Source: an uncultured Propionibacterium sp. (lineage in GTDB: Bacteria; Actinomycetota; Actinomycetes; Propionibacteriales; Propionibacteriaceae). Taken from it: a stretch of 27,011 nt of DNA. The position numbers and the translations under genes were made by a program. Under the pieces are notes generated by a model. The model had not been told where the DNA came from. It worked only from the letters and a program-made list of their open reading frames with translations, and searched no databases. The stretch is from NCBI GenBank assembly GCA_938036835.1, contig CALHWB010000050.1, positions 1 to 27,011 on the forward strand. Direction: 5' to 3'. Below, piece after piece: positions 1 through 9,100 of the stretch; position 1 is the stretch's first letter; the number at the start of each line of letters is the position of its first letter.

Positions 1-166
1 CTGCCGGCAACTTCTCCTGGCCGGTCAGCATCAAGGCCGCCAGCTCAGCTTCCGTATGCGCTGAACCCAAGTGCTTCAAGATGTTGCGGGCCCTGTTCTG
101 CTTCTCCATCACCTGGACAGCCGTGGCTCCCGAAGCGGTCTTGACTTTCCGCGAGAACGGACTCGT
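1..166 (-). pseudogene. IS transposase, N-terminal fragment (runs off left edge)
   Basis: Reading leftward on the minus strand, one frame stays open from a TAG near 176 to the window edge and encodes about 55 residues, including KVKTASGATAVQV and LKHLGSAHTEAEL. These two blocks are what I remember from the N-terminus of actinobacterial IS1634/IS1380-like DDE transposases; the family name is from memory. In such proteins a Met usually precedes the SPF-type segment. Here the codon in that place is ACG (164-166), and no ATG, GTG or TTG lies between the upstream stop and that codon. The first GTG/ATG pair in frame is at 107-112, inside the conserved region. The copy may therefore lack a normal start, or it may use a non-standard one. 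The catalytic part lies outside the window, so I cannot say whether the rest is intact. Confidence 0.6.
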
Positions 167-230
167 GCCGGAATCCTACCCACGTTATTAGTGCCCTAAC
201 ACACCCACTAAACCCTTTTGACAGGGCCTG
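167..230 (-). mobile_element. Probable terminal region of the insertion sequence
   Basis: This is the non-coding stretch between the transposase fragment and the start of DUF885 homology. It contains the small palindrome CCCTTTTGACAGGG (213-226), a plausible outer end of the element. I cannot confirm an inverted terminal repeat or a target duplication because the other end is outside the window. The boundary is approximate. Confidence 0.35.
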
Positions 231-270
231 GCAGTCCAGAAAAGCGGCAAATCACCACACCGTGTGCAAC

Positions 271-690
271 TCAGGCCTGATGCGCGAATTGGGCTTCCAG
301 GAAGACCCGGGCAACCTGATGGGGTTGCTCGATTCACAGGCGCTGCGGGCGGTGCGCGTGGTCATCGACATCGGCGTGCACTTTGGGCTGGCGGCCCCCG
401 ATCTGGTCGGCGGCGGCCGGTGAACGTTCGAGATGGCCTGGGACTATTTCAACCACTACGTCTCGATGCCCGAGGGCAATACCCGCTTCGAGGTGCTGCG
501 CTACTTCGGCTGGCCGGGCCAGGCGCCGAGCTACCGGCTCGGTGAGCGGTATTGGCTCGAACTGCGGGACGAGATGCGCGCCTGCGAGGGTGCCGATTTC
601 GACCTGGCGCGCTTCCACCAACGGGGACTCGAGGTCGGCTCGATGGGACTGGACACCCTGCGCGAGGTGGTATTGAGCGACCAGCGCTGA
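271..690 (+). pseudogene. DUF885-family protein, C-terminal remnant with in-frame stop
   Basis: The plus strand encodes the last ~140 residues of a DUF885 protein (a metallopeptidase-like family of about 550-600 residues). Family landmarks in frame are GLMRELGF (271 onward), a segment ending VVIDIGVHFGL, then AWDYF, RYFGWPGQAPSYRLGERYW and a GLDTLREV-type C-terminus ending in TGA at 688-690. Two lesions are visible. The N-terminal three-quarters are missing, because homology begins abruptly at about 265-275. An in-frame TGA also lies at 421-423. From family memory that position (G-R-W-T) is usually Trp, so a TGG to TGA change would explain it. The short frame from the ATG at 433 is the tail after the stop, not an independent gene. 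The remnant is oriented head-on to the PKS operon and probably belonged to the ancestral chromosome beside the cluster. Confidence 0.75.
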
Positions 691-700
691 GGTAACACCA

Positions 701-719
701 CACTCGCCTGGGGTGAGTG
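701..719. terminator. Hairpin between convergent units, candidate terminator
   Basis: CACTCGCC and GGTGAGTG form an 8-bp stem around a TGG loop, two bases beyond the last PKS stop codon and 10 bases beyond the DUF885 stop. In plus-strand RNA the stem has one G-U wobble. In minus-strand RNA the same position is an A-C mismatch, so it fits the plus strand slightly better. There is no T tract, which is common for actinobacterial terminators. It is the only candidate end signal for the long operon in the window. Confidence 0.4.
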
Positions 720-721
720 CC

Positions 722-3700
722 TCACGGCGGGCTGAAGAAGCCCTCCTGCTGGCAGTAGCGGAACAGGATCACCAAGTCTTCGACGGTCGTGGGTTCGTAT
801 GCAAGGTCCAGCTTTTCGAGCACCGCGGTGGTCCAGCCTGTCTGCACAGCCATTCTCGACAGCCCGGGGGCGGCCAATAGGTGCGAGTGTAGCAGGAAGT
901 CTCGGACGTACTGGCTGGTGGGGGTGCCCTCATAGTTGTCGTACATGTAATCCATGAAGGAATCGGAGTCCACCTCCGGATGGTTCCGGCCGATCGCCCG
1001 GAACGCCCGCTTCAGCTGACTAATGCCCACCGAATGCCCATTGAGCAGGTGGAATGTATTGTCGAGTAGCTCGGGGTGACTCATGATGGCGATCCACTGT
1101 TTCGCGATCTGGTCGACCGTTGTGAACTCCCAGAAGCCGATATCGGTGGTTGACAATTGAGCCATCTCGTACAGCGCTCGCAAGATCAGGTACAGGCCGT
1201 TCTTGTCGATCGCCTTCTGGAAACTGCCCGTGCGAGAGTCACCACAGACATAGCCCAGCCGGTAGTTATTCGTACGTACGCCTTCGGCCTGTGCCAATAG
1301 TGCCTCGGCCTCAGCTTTGGTCTGCGCGTAGACGTTCAGTGGCTCCTGCCCCAGATCACGGTCGAACTCGGTGTAGATCTCGTCCCGTTCGCTGACGCTA
1401 CCCCGGGTGGCGATCGTGGACGCCTGGTGGATGTGCTTGTCACGTCCCGTACGCGCGAACTCGATCAGCTGCCGCACCGGCGCGACATTGGACGCCCGGA
1501 AGTCCTCAATGTCGCCGTAATGGTCGACTCGCCCGGCACAGTTGCAGATGGCGTCCACTTGCTCGGCCAGCCTCTGGTATTCGGCATGCGACAATCCAAA
1601 TCGGGGTTGCTTCACATCACCAGCGACCACGTTCAACCGTTCCTGGTGCTTGTCCAGGTCGACATCTGGGAAGAAACGCCGGTGCGAGGCGACCAGCCGT
1701 TCCCAGACCGGCACCTGACCCGGTCGCACGATCATGTGCAGCTTGGCCGAGGTCTGCTCCAGCAACTCGTGCAGCAGGTAGCTACCCACGAAACCGGTGG
1801 CGCCCAGCAAGAGGACATCGGTGTAGGGGAACTGGGGTTCAGCCACTACATCCAGACGCACGATTCGGGCCCGGTAGTCGGCGAGTCGTCGCTGCACGTA
1901 TGCGGTGCCGGGCCGGTCAAACTCCTTGGGCCGGTCTCTCAGCCACTGCTTAGCGGCGTCGAACTCGCCGCGCAAGTCGCGTTGACGACCGCCCAGGTAG
2001 CCTGCCAGTTCACGCACTGTGGGGTAGGTGAACAGGTCTGTGACTTCCATGCCGTACTGTTTGCTGAGCGCCGATGTGATTGTCAATGCCATCAACGAAT
2101 CGCCACCCAACTCGTAGAAGTTGTCGTCGACGCCGATCTGACGAATCGAGAACACGTGCTGCCAGACCGCGGCCACCACGTGCTCGATCTCGCTACTGGG
2201 CTCGACATAGGCGGTGGACAGGTCCGGCCGGTCGAAGGCCACCGTGTCGGGCTGATCCATCTCGGACGCATCGCGCAGCGCGGAGAGCCGGTCGAGATCT
2301 GTAAGCATGCGCTGCGCCGGGCGTCCGGTGACCAGATAGCGGGTTCCGGAACCAGCCAGGATGTCCACGATAGCCTGGATCCCCTGCTGGCTGCTGATGC
2401 CCTCCCCCATGGCCTCCTGCACCACGGCAGCCACCCGATCAGTGTGCTGCACGCGGGTTAGCATGCCCACGTCATGCCACGCATCCCAGTTGACGCTGAT
2501 GACGCGGAAGCCGAGCCCGGGATCGGTCGCGGCGAAGGCATCCTGGAAGGCGCAGGCCGCAGCGTAGCCAACCATGCTGGCAGGTCCCACCAGCGACATG
2601 ATCGACGAGAACAGCATCATGAAGTCGAGTTCCTGCCCGCTGAAGACCTCGGCCAGAGTCAAAGTGCCGGCCACCTTGGCGTCCAGCGGCAGGAGGCTGC
2701 GTTGCTCGTCGATCAGTTCGATCATGCCGCCGGTGGAGACTCCGGCAAGATGGAAGACCCCGTCGAAGCGTCCCAGCCGCGCCTGGCAGTCAGCAACCAA
2801 GGCAGCCATCTGGTCGCGATCCTCGATCCGAACCTGGTGGTACTCCGCTGTCCGCCCGCGGCTGCGCAGTTTCGTGAGTAGCTGTAGTCGGCTGCGCAGC
2901 CCCTGGGCGGTATCCTCGGCGCGGAGCAGACCCGGCCATTGCGTTTCTGCGGGCAGTTCGGACGTGCCGGTCAGCACCACCCGCGCCCCGAAATCCTGAA
3001 CGAGGGCGGTGGCCAGCGCAGCGCCAATACCGCCCAAACCGCCGGTGATCAGATAGAGCCCGCCAGGCTTGATGACCGGCGGGCCAGCCGGATCGGCAGC
3101 GACCTCCCGGACACCCGGCACCATGCGGGTCGGTCCGCTGTATACGACACGACGGTGGTCGCTCGCAGCAGCCTCGGCGAGCAGTTGTGTCACGGCCAGT
3201 TCGCTGGGCGCGGCGATGGTCTCGGCGCCGATGTCAACCTGTCGACAGTGCAGTTCGGGGAACTCGTGGGCCGCCACCAGTGTAGCGCCGGCAGCCAGGG
3301 CACCGGCCGGAACGCTGGCCGGCTGCGACCCCGCTAGCGACGTTCCAGCGGTCACCACCGTCAGCGTTGCTCCTGCGCAGTCACGTCCCACGACGCGCAG
3401 CAGTCGCAGCAGGCCCAGATAGTGCCGATCGCGATCAAGGCCTGGATGCAGACTCCACAGGTAGACGATCCGTTGCGGGGCCCGGTCCTTCTTGACCTGG
3501 GCCAACGCTGCGCTCAGTTGCTTGGTGTTGGACGGCTCGACGACCAGCGTTTCGGCGCCACACGCCTGCCCGGCCGCACCGACCACCTCGGTAACCTCAT
3601 GCCCCGCGTCCATCAGCGACCCCACCAGCCGCCGGTCAAGCAGACCGCCTTCGTGCAACACCAACCAGCGCTTGGGCTCGGAATCGGGGGTAACCGAATC

Positions 3701-5650
3701 AGCGAGTTCCCAAACTGGCACACTCAACTGGCAGCTGTCGCCGCTGGACGAGCGACGCTTGGCCATGTCGCTTGCCCAGTAACTGGTGCGCAGCAGTGGG
3801 GAGGTCGGCAATGCTAAGCGCCGGCGCTGCGTGCCCTGGTAGAACACTGCCCAATCGGGGTCGACCCCGTCGACATAGCGCCTGGCGATCTCCGCCAAGG
3901 CCGCGACGTCCCCTCGCTCGCTGGCCAAGTACGTCTCGATTGCGTCGGTCATCGCCTGCACGTCGTCACGCTGCGACCATTCCCCGGCCCTGAAAGGATT
4001 GTCACCAGCCGTGATGCGGGCGGCCGCATCAGCAAGTTGGGAGCGCAAGTCTTCACGATCGCGCACCACCAGCGCCAACCGCCACTTGCTGAGCCGTCTT
4101 CCGCTGTTCACCGAGTAACACAGATCGCCCAGATCGACTTCGGTGTTGGCTTCCAAGTAGTCGAGATAGCGGTCGACCAGCTCGGCACCCAGCGTGCCAT
4201 CGTGAGTCGAGATGGTGAACAACTCGGGTACGGGGCTCGCCGAGATGCGCTCAGGAACCGGCGGCGAAGCGAGGACCGCGTGGCAGTTGGTGCCCGCGAA
4301 TCCGAACGAACTCACCCCCGCCAGCAGCGGGCCACCATCGGGTTGCCAGCGGGTGGGCCGGTCAACGATGTAGACCGGCGACTCAGCAAAGTCGATCGCC
4401 GGGTTCGGCTCTTCGAAATTGACGCTGGGGGGCAGCGTCCGGTTCTCCATAGCCAAGGCGACTTTGATCAATGCCGCGATGCCGGACGCTCCCACGGCGT
4501 GCCCGATGTTCGGCTTCAGCGAACCAAGCGCACAGAACTGTCGGTTGCCGGTGTACTTACGGAAAGCGCTGGTCAGCCCCTTCAACTCGATCTGGTCACC
4601 GACCAAGGTGCCAATGCCGTGGGCCTCGATATAGCCGAGTTCGACGGGGTCGATCTTGGCCTGTTGCCAAGCATCCACCAGCACCCGCTCCTGTGCGGCA
4701 GCGCTGGGTGCTGTCACGCCATTGGTGGCACCGTCATTGTTCGCCGCGACGGACTTGACCACCGCGTAGATGTGGTCTCCGTCCGTGATCGCCTTCTCCA
4801 GCGGCTTGAGCAGCACCGCACCGGCTCCCTCAGCCCAGTTCGTACCATGGGCCCCACGGTCGAAGGTCCGGACCTGCGAGTCAGCGGCCTCAACACTGTC
4901 GAACTTGGTCTCACCCCGCGCATAGATGGAGACATTCACTCCACCGGCCACCGCCATTTCGCATTCACCTTTGTGAAGGGATTCACAGGCGGCCTGCAGC
5001 GCGACCAGCGAGGACGAACAGGCGGTGTCGAAGACGACGGCAGGGCCGCCCAGGTCGAACAGGTAGCTGGCTCGACCCGCCAACAGGCCCGGCATCGACC
5101 CTGTCTGGGCCACCATCCCTGAGCCGTCGGTGAAGGTCTTGTAGGGGAACTCCATGTCATTGAGGTGGTTGACACCGACGAAGACACCGGTCCGGCTGCC
5201 AGTGAACCCGGCGCCGGCATAGCCAGCGTCCTCCACCGCGCCGTACAGCACCTGAAGGAAGATGCGTTGTTTCGGGTCCATCGCCAGCGCCTCTTTGGGT
5301 GAAATTCGGAAGAACGCCGCATCGAACTCGTCGATCTGGTCCAGATAGCCCATCGGGCTGAAGTAGTCCGCCGATCCGATCGAGCGGGGTATCCCGAGTG
5401 CATCCTCGACCTGATGGGCTCGCGCCAGCGGCAGCGAGCGAATACTGGCCCGACCGGTCATCAGCTGCTGCCAGAACTCACCCCGGTTGCGGGCCTGCGC
5501 GAAGGTGCACTCCATGCCGATGATGGCGATTTCGGTCTGCTCGCGCTTGGCTGTCAGTCGCTTGAGGATCTGCACACCCATCTCGCGGTCGATGCGGCCC
5601 TCCATGGTGCTGCGCAGGATGTACTGGGTGATCTGCTGCATGGTGTTCAT
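722..5650 (-). CDS. Terminal trans-AT PKS module with thioester reductase (KS-KR-ACP-TR), 'PKS D'
   Basis: This 1642-residue protein adds the last malonate unit and releases the chain reductively. Order: N-terminal helical docking segment (1-35); KS (~40-465) with Cys211 in DTACSSS, His344 in EAHGIGT and His384 in KPNIGH; an AT-less linker (~470-630); KR (~640-1115) with intact GGLGGIG; ACP (~1150-1220) with Ser1185 in GGDS; thioester reductase (~1276-1640) with GATGFVG, and Tyr1441 and Lys1445 in YAQTK. No DH and no AT are present. The KR keeps Ser and Tyr1029, but the usual active-site Asn of YxxxN is Cys1033, so its activity is uncertain. A functional KR would leave a beta-hydroxy group; the reductase gives an aldehyde or, after a second reduction, an alcohol. 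I chose the ATG at 5648-5650 because AAGG lies 7 bases upstream; the open frame extends further up but lacks homology. The start is 4 bases after the thioesterase stop. Confidence 0.93.
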   Translation of the reverse strand: MNTMQQITQYILRSTMEGRIDREMGVQILKRLTAKREQTEIAIIGMECTFAQARNRGEFWQQLMTGRASIRSLPLARAHQVEDALGIPRSIGSADYFSPMGYLDQIDEFDAAFFRISPKEALAMDPKQRIFLQVLYGAVEDAGYAGAGFTGSRTGVFVGVNHLNDMEFPYKTFTDGSGMVAQTGSMPGLLAGRASYLFDLGGPAVVFDTACSSSLVALQAACESLHKGECEMAVAGGVNVSIYARGETKFDSVEAADSQVRTFDRGAHGTNWAEGAGAVLLKPLEKAITDGDHIYAVVKSVAANNDGATNGVTAPSAAAQERVLVDAWQQAKIDPVELGYIEAHGIGTLVGDQIELKGLTSAFRKYTGNRQFCALGSLKPNIGHAVGASGIAALIKVALAMENRTLPPSVNFEEPNPAIDFAESPVYIVDRPTRWQPDGGPLLAGVSSFGFAGTNCHAVLASPPVPERISASPVPELFTISTHDGTLGAELVDRYLDYLEANTEVDLGDLCYSVNSGRRLSKWRLALVVRDREDLRSQLADAAARITAGDNPFRAGEWSQRDDVQAMTDAIETYLASERGDVAALAEIARRYVDGVDPDWAVFYQGTQRRRLALPTSPLLRTSYWASDMAKRRSSSGDSCQLSVPVWELADSVTPDSEPKRWLVLHEGGLLDRRLVGSLMDAGHEVTEVVGAAGQACGAETLVVEPSNTKQLSAALAQVKKDRAPQRIVYLWSLHPGLDRDRHYLGLLRLLRVVGRDCAGATLTVVTAGTSLAGSQPASVPAGALAAGATLVAAHEFPELHCRQVDIGAETIAAPSELAVTQLLAEAAASDHRRVVYSGPTRMVPGVREVAADPAGPPVIKPGGLYLITGGLGGIGAALATALVQDFGARVVLTGTSELPAETQWPGLLRAEDTAQGLRSRLQLLTKLRSRGRTAEYHQVRIEDRDQMAALVADCQARLGRFDGVFHLAGVSTGGMIELIDEQRSLLPLDAKVAGTLTLAEVFSGQELDFMMLFSSIMSLVGPASMVGYAAACAFQDAFAATDPGLGFRVISVNWDAWHDVGMLTRVQHTDRVAAVVQEAMGEGISSQQGIQAIVDILAGSGTRYLVTGRPAQRMLTDLDRLSALRDASEMDQPDTVAFDRPDLSTAYVEPSSEIEHVVAAVWQHVFSIRQIGVDDNFYELGGDSLMALTITSALSKQYGMEVTDLFTYPTVRELAGYLGGRQRDLRGEFDAAKQWLRDRPKEFDRPGTAYVQRRLADYRARIVRLDVVAEPQFPYTDVLLLGATGFVGSYLLHELLEQTSAKLHMIVRPGQVPVWERLVASHRRFFPDVDLDKHQERLNVVAGDVKQPRFGLSHAEYQRLAEQVDAICNCAGRVDHYGDIEDFRASNVAPVRQLIEFARTGRDKHIHQASTIATRGSVSERDEIYTEFDRDLGQEPLNVYAQTKAEAEALLAQAEGVRTNNYRLGYVCGDSRTGSFQKAIDKNGLYLILRALYEMAQLSTTDIGFWEFTTVDQIAKQWIAIMSHPELLDNTFHLLNGHSVGISQLKRAFRAIGRNHPEVDSDSFMDYMYDNYEGTPTSQYVRDFLLHSHLLAAPGLSRMAVQTGWTTAVLEKLDLAYEPTTVEDLVILFRYCQQEGFFSPP

Positions 5651-5654
5651 TCGC

Positions 5655-6137
5655 TTACCTTGTGAATAGGTCGGCCGGGTGCGCCGCACCGGTGCCGAGC
5701 AATGCCTGGCTGATGGCGCGGCAGATTCGGTTGATGCCGTCAAACAGGTAGAAGTGGCCACCTGGAAAGATCTGGCTGCTGAAGGAGGTGGTGGTGAACT
5801 CGCTCCAGCGCAACAATTCGGCCTCGCTCACGAAACCATCGGTCGAGCCCGCGAAAGCGGTGACCGGGCAGTTCAGGACACGCCCCGGGTCGGGCAGCCG
5901 GAAGGTTTCGGCGACCTGGTAGCCGGCGCGCAGAATAGGCAGGAAAACCCGTGTCAACTCTGGATTGTCCAGCACGGCCGGATCGGTGCCACCGATGCGG
6001 CGGATCATGCGGGCACCATGGCCGGCCAACTCGACGGGCAGCACCTCGGCGAGTTCCGCCAAAGGCGCCCGCAACCGGTAGTACACCGCGGCACTGGCAC
6101 CGGCGTGCGGGATGCAGAACAGTTGATATCTCGCCAT
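5655..6137 (-). CDS. Type II thioesterase with in-frame deletion of the nucleophile region
   Basis: At 160 residues this is much shorter than the ~240-250 typical of editing thioesterases that clear blocked carrier proteins. The N-terminal FCIPHAGASA block and the strand ending in VELAGHGARM (to ~44) are followed directly by RRIGGTDPAVLDNPEL. In full-length members about 80-90 residues, including the nucleophile elbow GHSMG, lie between those blocks. The C-terminal half is otherwise good: GSTDGFV, and the catalytic His in PGGHFYLF. With no GxSxG serine anywhere in the frame, hydrolysis by the normal mechanism is not expected. The frame is uninterrupted, so the loss is in-frame and the protein may still be made. 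The ATG (6135-6137) overlaps the upstream PKS stop (TGATG), with AGAGG 9 bases upstream. It is either decaying in place or kept for a non-catalytic reason. Confidence 0.85.
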   Translation of the reverse strand: MARYQLFCIPHAGASAAVYYRLRAPLAELAEVLPVELAGHGARMIRRIGGTDPAVLDNPELTRVFLPILRAGYQVAETFRLPDPGRVLNCPVTAFAGSTDGFVSEAELLRWSEFTTTSFSSQIFPGGHFYLFDGINRICRAISQALLGTGAAHPADLFTR

Positions 6138-9100
6138 CAACCAGCACCTCTTTCGTCGAGCAACCGGCTCGCGGCGGCCACGTCGAGTTCGCCGAGTTCA
6201 ACCATGTTCATCAGGTCCTCGATCGAAAGCTCATCGGTCACCTGACCGACCTGCTCTGGCGTCCTCAGCCGATCCAGATAGTCGGCCAGTTGGCGAACGG
6301 TCGGCTGAGAGTAGACATCCGAGATGTCGATCAACTTGCCGTAGCGCTCATTGATGGCACCGACGAACTGCGACAACACGATGGAATCGCCTCCGCTCTC
6401 GCTGAGCGGATCACGGACGTCCACCTCGTCCAGACCCTGAATGTCGGCCCAGATGTGCGCCAACTCGATCTGGGTGTCGGTGAGGGTTCCCTGCCCCAGC
6501 AGCCGTACCTCGCGCGGCGCAGTGGGATTCTCGCTGCTCCGGCGACGATCACCGGCCAGCGGTGTGGCCAGCGGGATGCCGATCTGCCCACCAGCCGCAG
6601 CCACCCGCGCGCCGTCCAGGGCACCGACCAGGATCGTGCCTATCCGGCGACCAAGAATCCCCCTGAAGGACTCGGCACCATCAGCATCGCTGAGAGTCTG
6701 GAAGACTCCTCGCGCGGCGTCAATGTCGAAGCTACGAGCCATCCCGGTCTGCTGCCAGACCGACCAGGCGATCGTCGTGGTCTTGCGGCCACGTGCCCGA
6801 TCCGCGAGCGCGAGCCCGTTTAGGTACCCGTTGGCCGCGGCGTAATCGCCCTGACCCTGCGGCCCGAACACCGAGATCAACGATGAGTTGAGCACCGTGA
6901 AGTCGAGTTCGTCGGCCGCTGTCGCATGGCGCAGCGCCCAGCTGCCAGCGATCTTCGGACGCAGCACCGCCTCGAAATCGGCCAGTGATCGATTCATCAA
7001 CAGCGCGCCGCCGGGCAGGCCCGCACCATGAATGATGCCGCGAATCCGGCCGTATCGCGCACGCAACTCGGCCGTCCGAGCGGCCACCGCATCGGGGTCT
7101 GCGATGTCGCAGCGGACCAACTCGACCTTGGCCCCGCTCGCCCGAAGCTCGGCGAGCCGGGCGACGCGCGCGGCCAGCTTCGGATCGTCGTTGTCCGCAT
7201 CAGCGGTGGTCTCGGCCGTGCGGCTCAGCACCGCGAACTGCGGGGCGCACTCCGGGCGGGTCAGTGCCTCGATGAAGATGCCGGCAATGCCATCCAGGCC
7301 ACCGGTTACCAGGTAGATACCGTCGGGGTGCAGCGTCACCGGCTCCGCTTCGAAGCTCTCGATCTCGACCTCTTCCAGCACCGGGGTGAACCGAGCGCCG
7401 TCGCGGATCGCCACCAGAGAGTCGGCCTGGCCATGGGCAAGTTCAGCCGCGAGCAGCCCCGCGTCCAAGGTGACATCTGCGTCCAGGGCACTGACCGTCA
7501 GACGCGCGGACTCGGCCCCCACCACCCGCGCCAAGGCCATCGCTGCGGCACCGATCGGATTCACCGCCTCGGCGGGCGACTCGATCGCATGCACGCCGCT
7601 GGCCAGCACCAGCAGGCGAACCCTGCTGCCACGCTGTCCAAGAGCCTGGGTCAGGTCAACCAGGCTGGTCAGGGTGGCGTCCACTTGCATCTGCAGTTCG
7701 GTACTCGAAGATGCCTCGGTCATCCCGAACGAAGCGGCATGCACGATGTGATCGACCACGGCCAGCTGTTCCAGCACCATGGCAGCCTCGGTGGGCGCTG
7801 CCAGCAGCAAATCATCGCTGGCCAGGTGCCCGCCCAGCCGGTTGGTGACCTCAACCACTCGGTCCGCCCGTTCGCGCAGCTGGGCGATCAGCAGCTGGCA
7901 CTGCTCGGTCTGGTTGCCGAAAATCAGCACCGTTCCCAAGCGATCAGCGGCTGGCAGCGGTGCGGCCGCCACGAATCCCAGCTGGTGGTGGCGTTGTTCG
8001 GCGAACAACCGTTGGGTCACGCGCTTCAGCGAGTACTTCTCCAGAACGCACAGGACGCGGCCGTCGGGCTCGTACAGGGTGATGTCGATCGCAGCGGCAC
8101 CCATCTGCTTCTTGATCGGGTTGCGGATCAACTGCTGGGAGTTGAAGCTGGCCGGTAGGCCACCGTATATCTTCAGGCTCTTGCAAGAGAACGGCAAGAA
8201 CATCGTGTGGGTGGTGTTCTGGATCAGGAACTCCGAGGCGATATTGATCGCGTTATCGAACAGCGCCGGATGCAACGTGAATTGGGCCAGGTCAGCCTGG
8301 TAATCGCCATCGATCTGCAACCGGGTCAGAATCTGCTGATCCGTGTAGTCGATGCTGGTCACATTGCGCCAGCGCGGCCCGAACCGGAAGCCGCCATACT
8401 CCTGTGAGATGTCGAATGGCAGCGATTCCCTGTTGGTCGCGCTGACGGCCGCCGCATGGTCGATGGGTGCGGGCCGGGTCAGCGGATCGAGCACTGAACC
8501 GTTGGCGGTGGCATGCACGGTCCAGGCGCCGGACTGGTCTTGACTCATCACCTCGACAGCCATCCCGGCCTGCGACTTGCGCACCACGACGTGCACGTCG
8601 ATCGGCTGTTCGGGGCTAACCACCGCTGGCACCTGTAGCATCACGTCGGTCAACTCGATGGTTGGCGAGCCTGAGCTATGGGCGCACGCGGTGTAGATCA
8701 TCTCCAGCAAGCCGGTGCCCGGAATCACCGAATGCCCATTGATGACGTGCTCGGTGAGGATCCACTGCTTGCCGATCTCGAAGCGCGTCACGTAGACATC
8801 CTCATCGCGACCCGCGACCGCCAACCGGTCGATCAGCGGGTGCAGGGCGGGGGCTTGCTCAACCATGACGGGCTGATCCACCAGGGGCAACCAGTAGTGC
8901 TTGCGCTGGAAGGGATAGGTGGGCAGCGCTAGACGTCCATAGCGGCAATCGCCGAAAACGATCGACCAGTCGACCGGTGCACCGACCGTGTATTGACCAC
9001 AGATCTCGACCAGCTGGGTGGTGCTGCTGATCGGCTCGGCAAGCAGCGCATCGACCGCGCGGGCCAGCCGGCGCTGGTCGGCAACCGTCAGATCCTGCTC

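Noticed and set aside
421..423. TGA in the DUF885 fragment as selenocysteine or stop-codon recoding
   Set aside because: The gene is also missing its N-terminal part, and the family position is Trp, not Cys. A plain nonsense mutation is simpler.
4037..5122. Plus-strand open frame of 361 codons opposite the KS of PKS D
   Set aside because: It is an antisense shadow of a conserved KS domain, with no motif or plausible ribosome binding site.
722..5650. Possible fatty-acid or PUFA synthase rather than a trans-AT PKS
   Set aside because: Single KS-DH-KR-ACP proteins without AT, a discrete malonyltransferase, an NRPS start and a thioester reductase end fit an assembly line. There are no tandem ACPs, no ER and no PfaD-like partner.
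5651..5761. N-terminal extension of PKS D to an ATG at 5761
   Set aside because: The extra 37 residues lie inside the thioesterase gene, show no homology, and end where a good Shine-Dalgarno site and ATG begin the docking helix.
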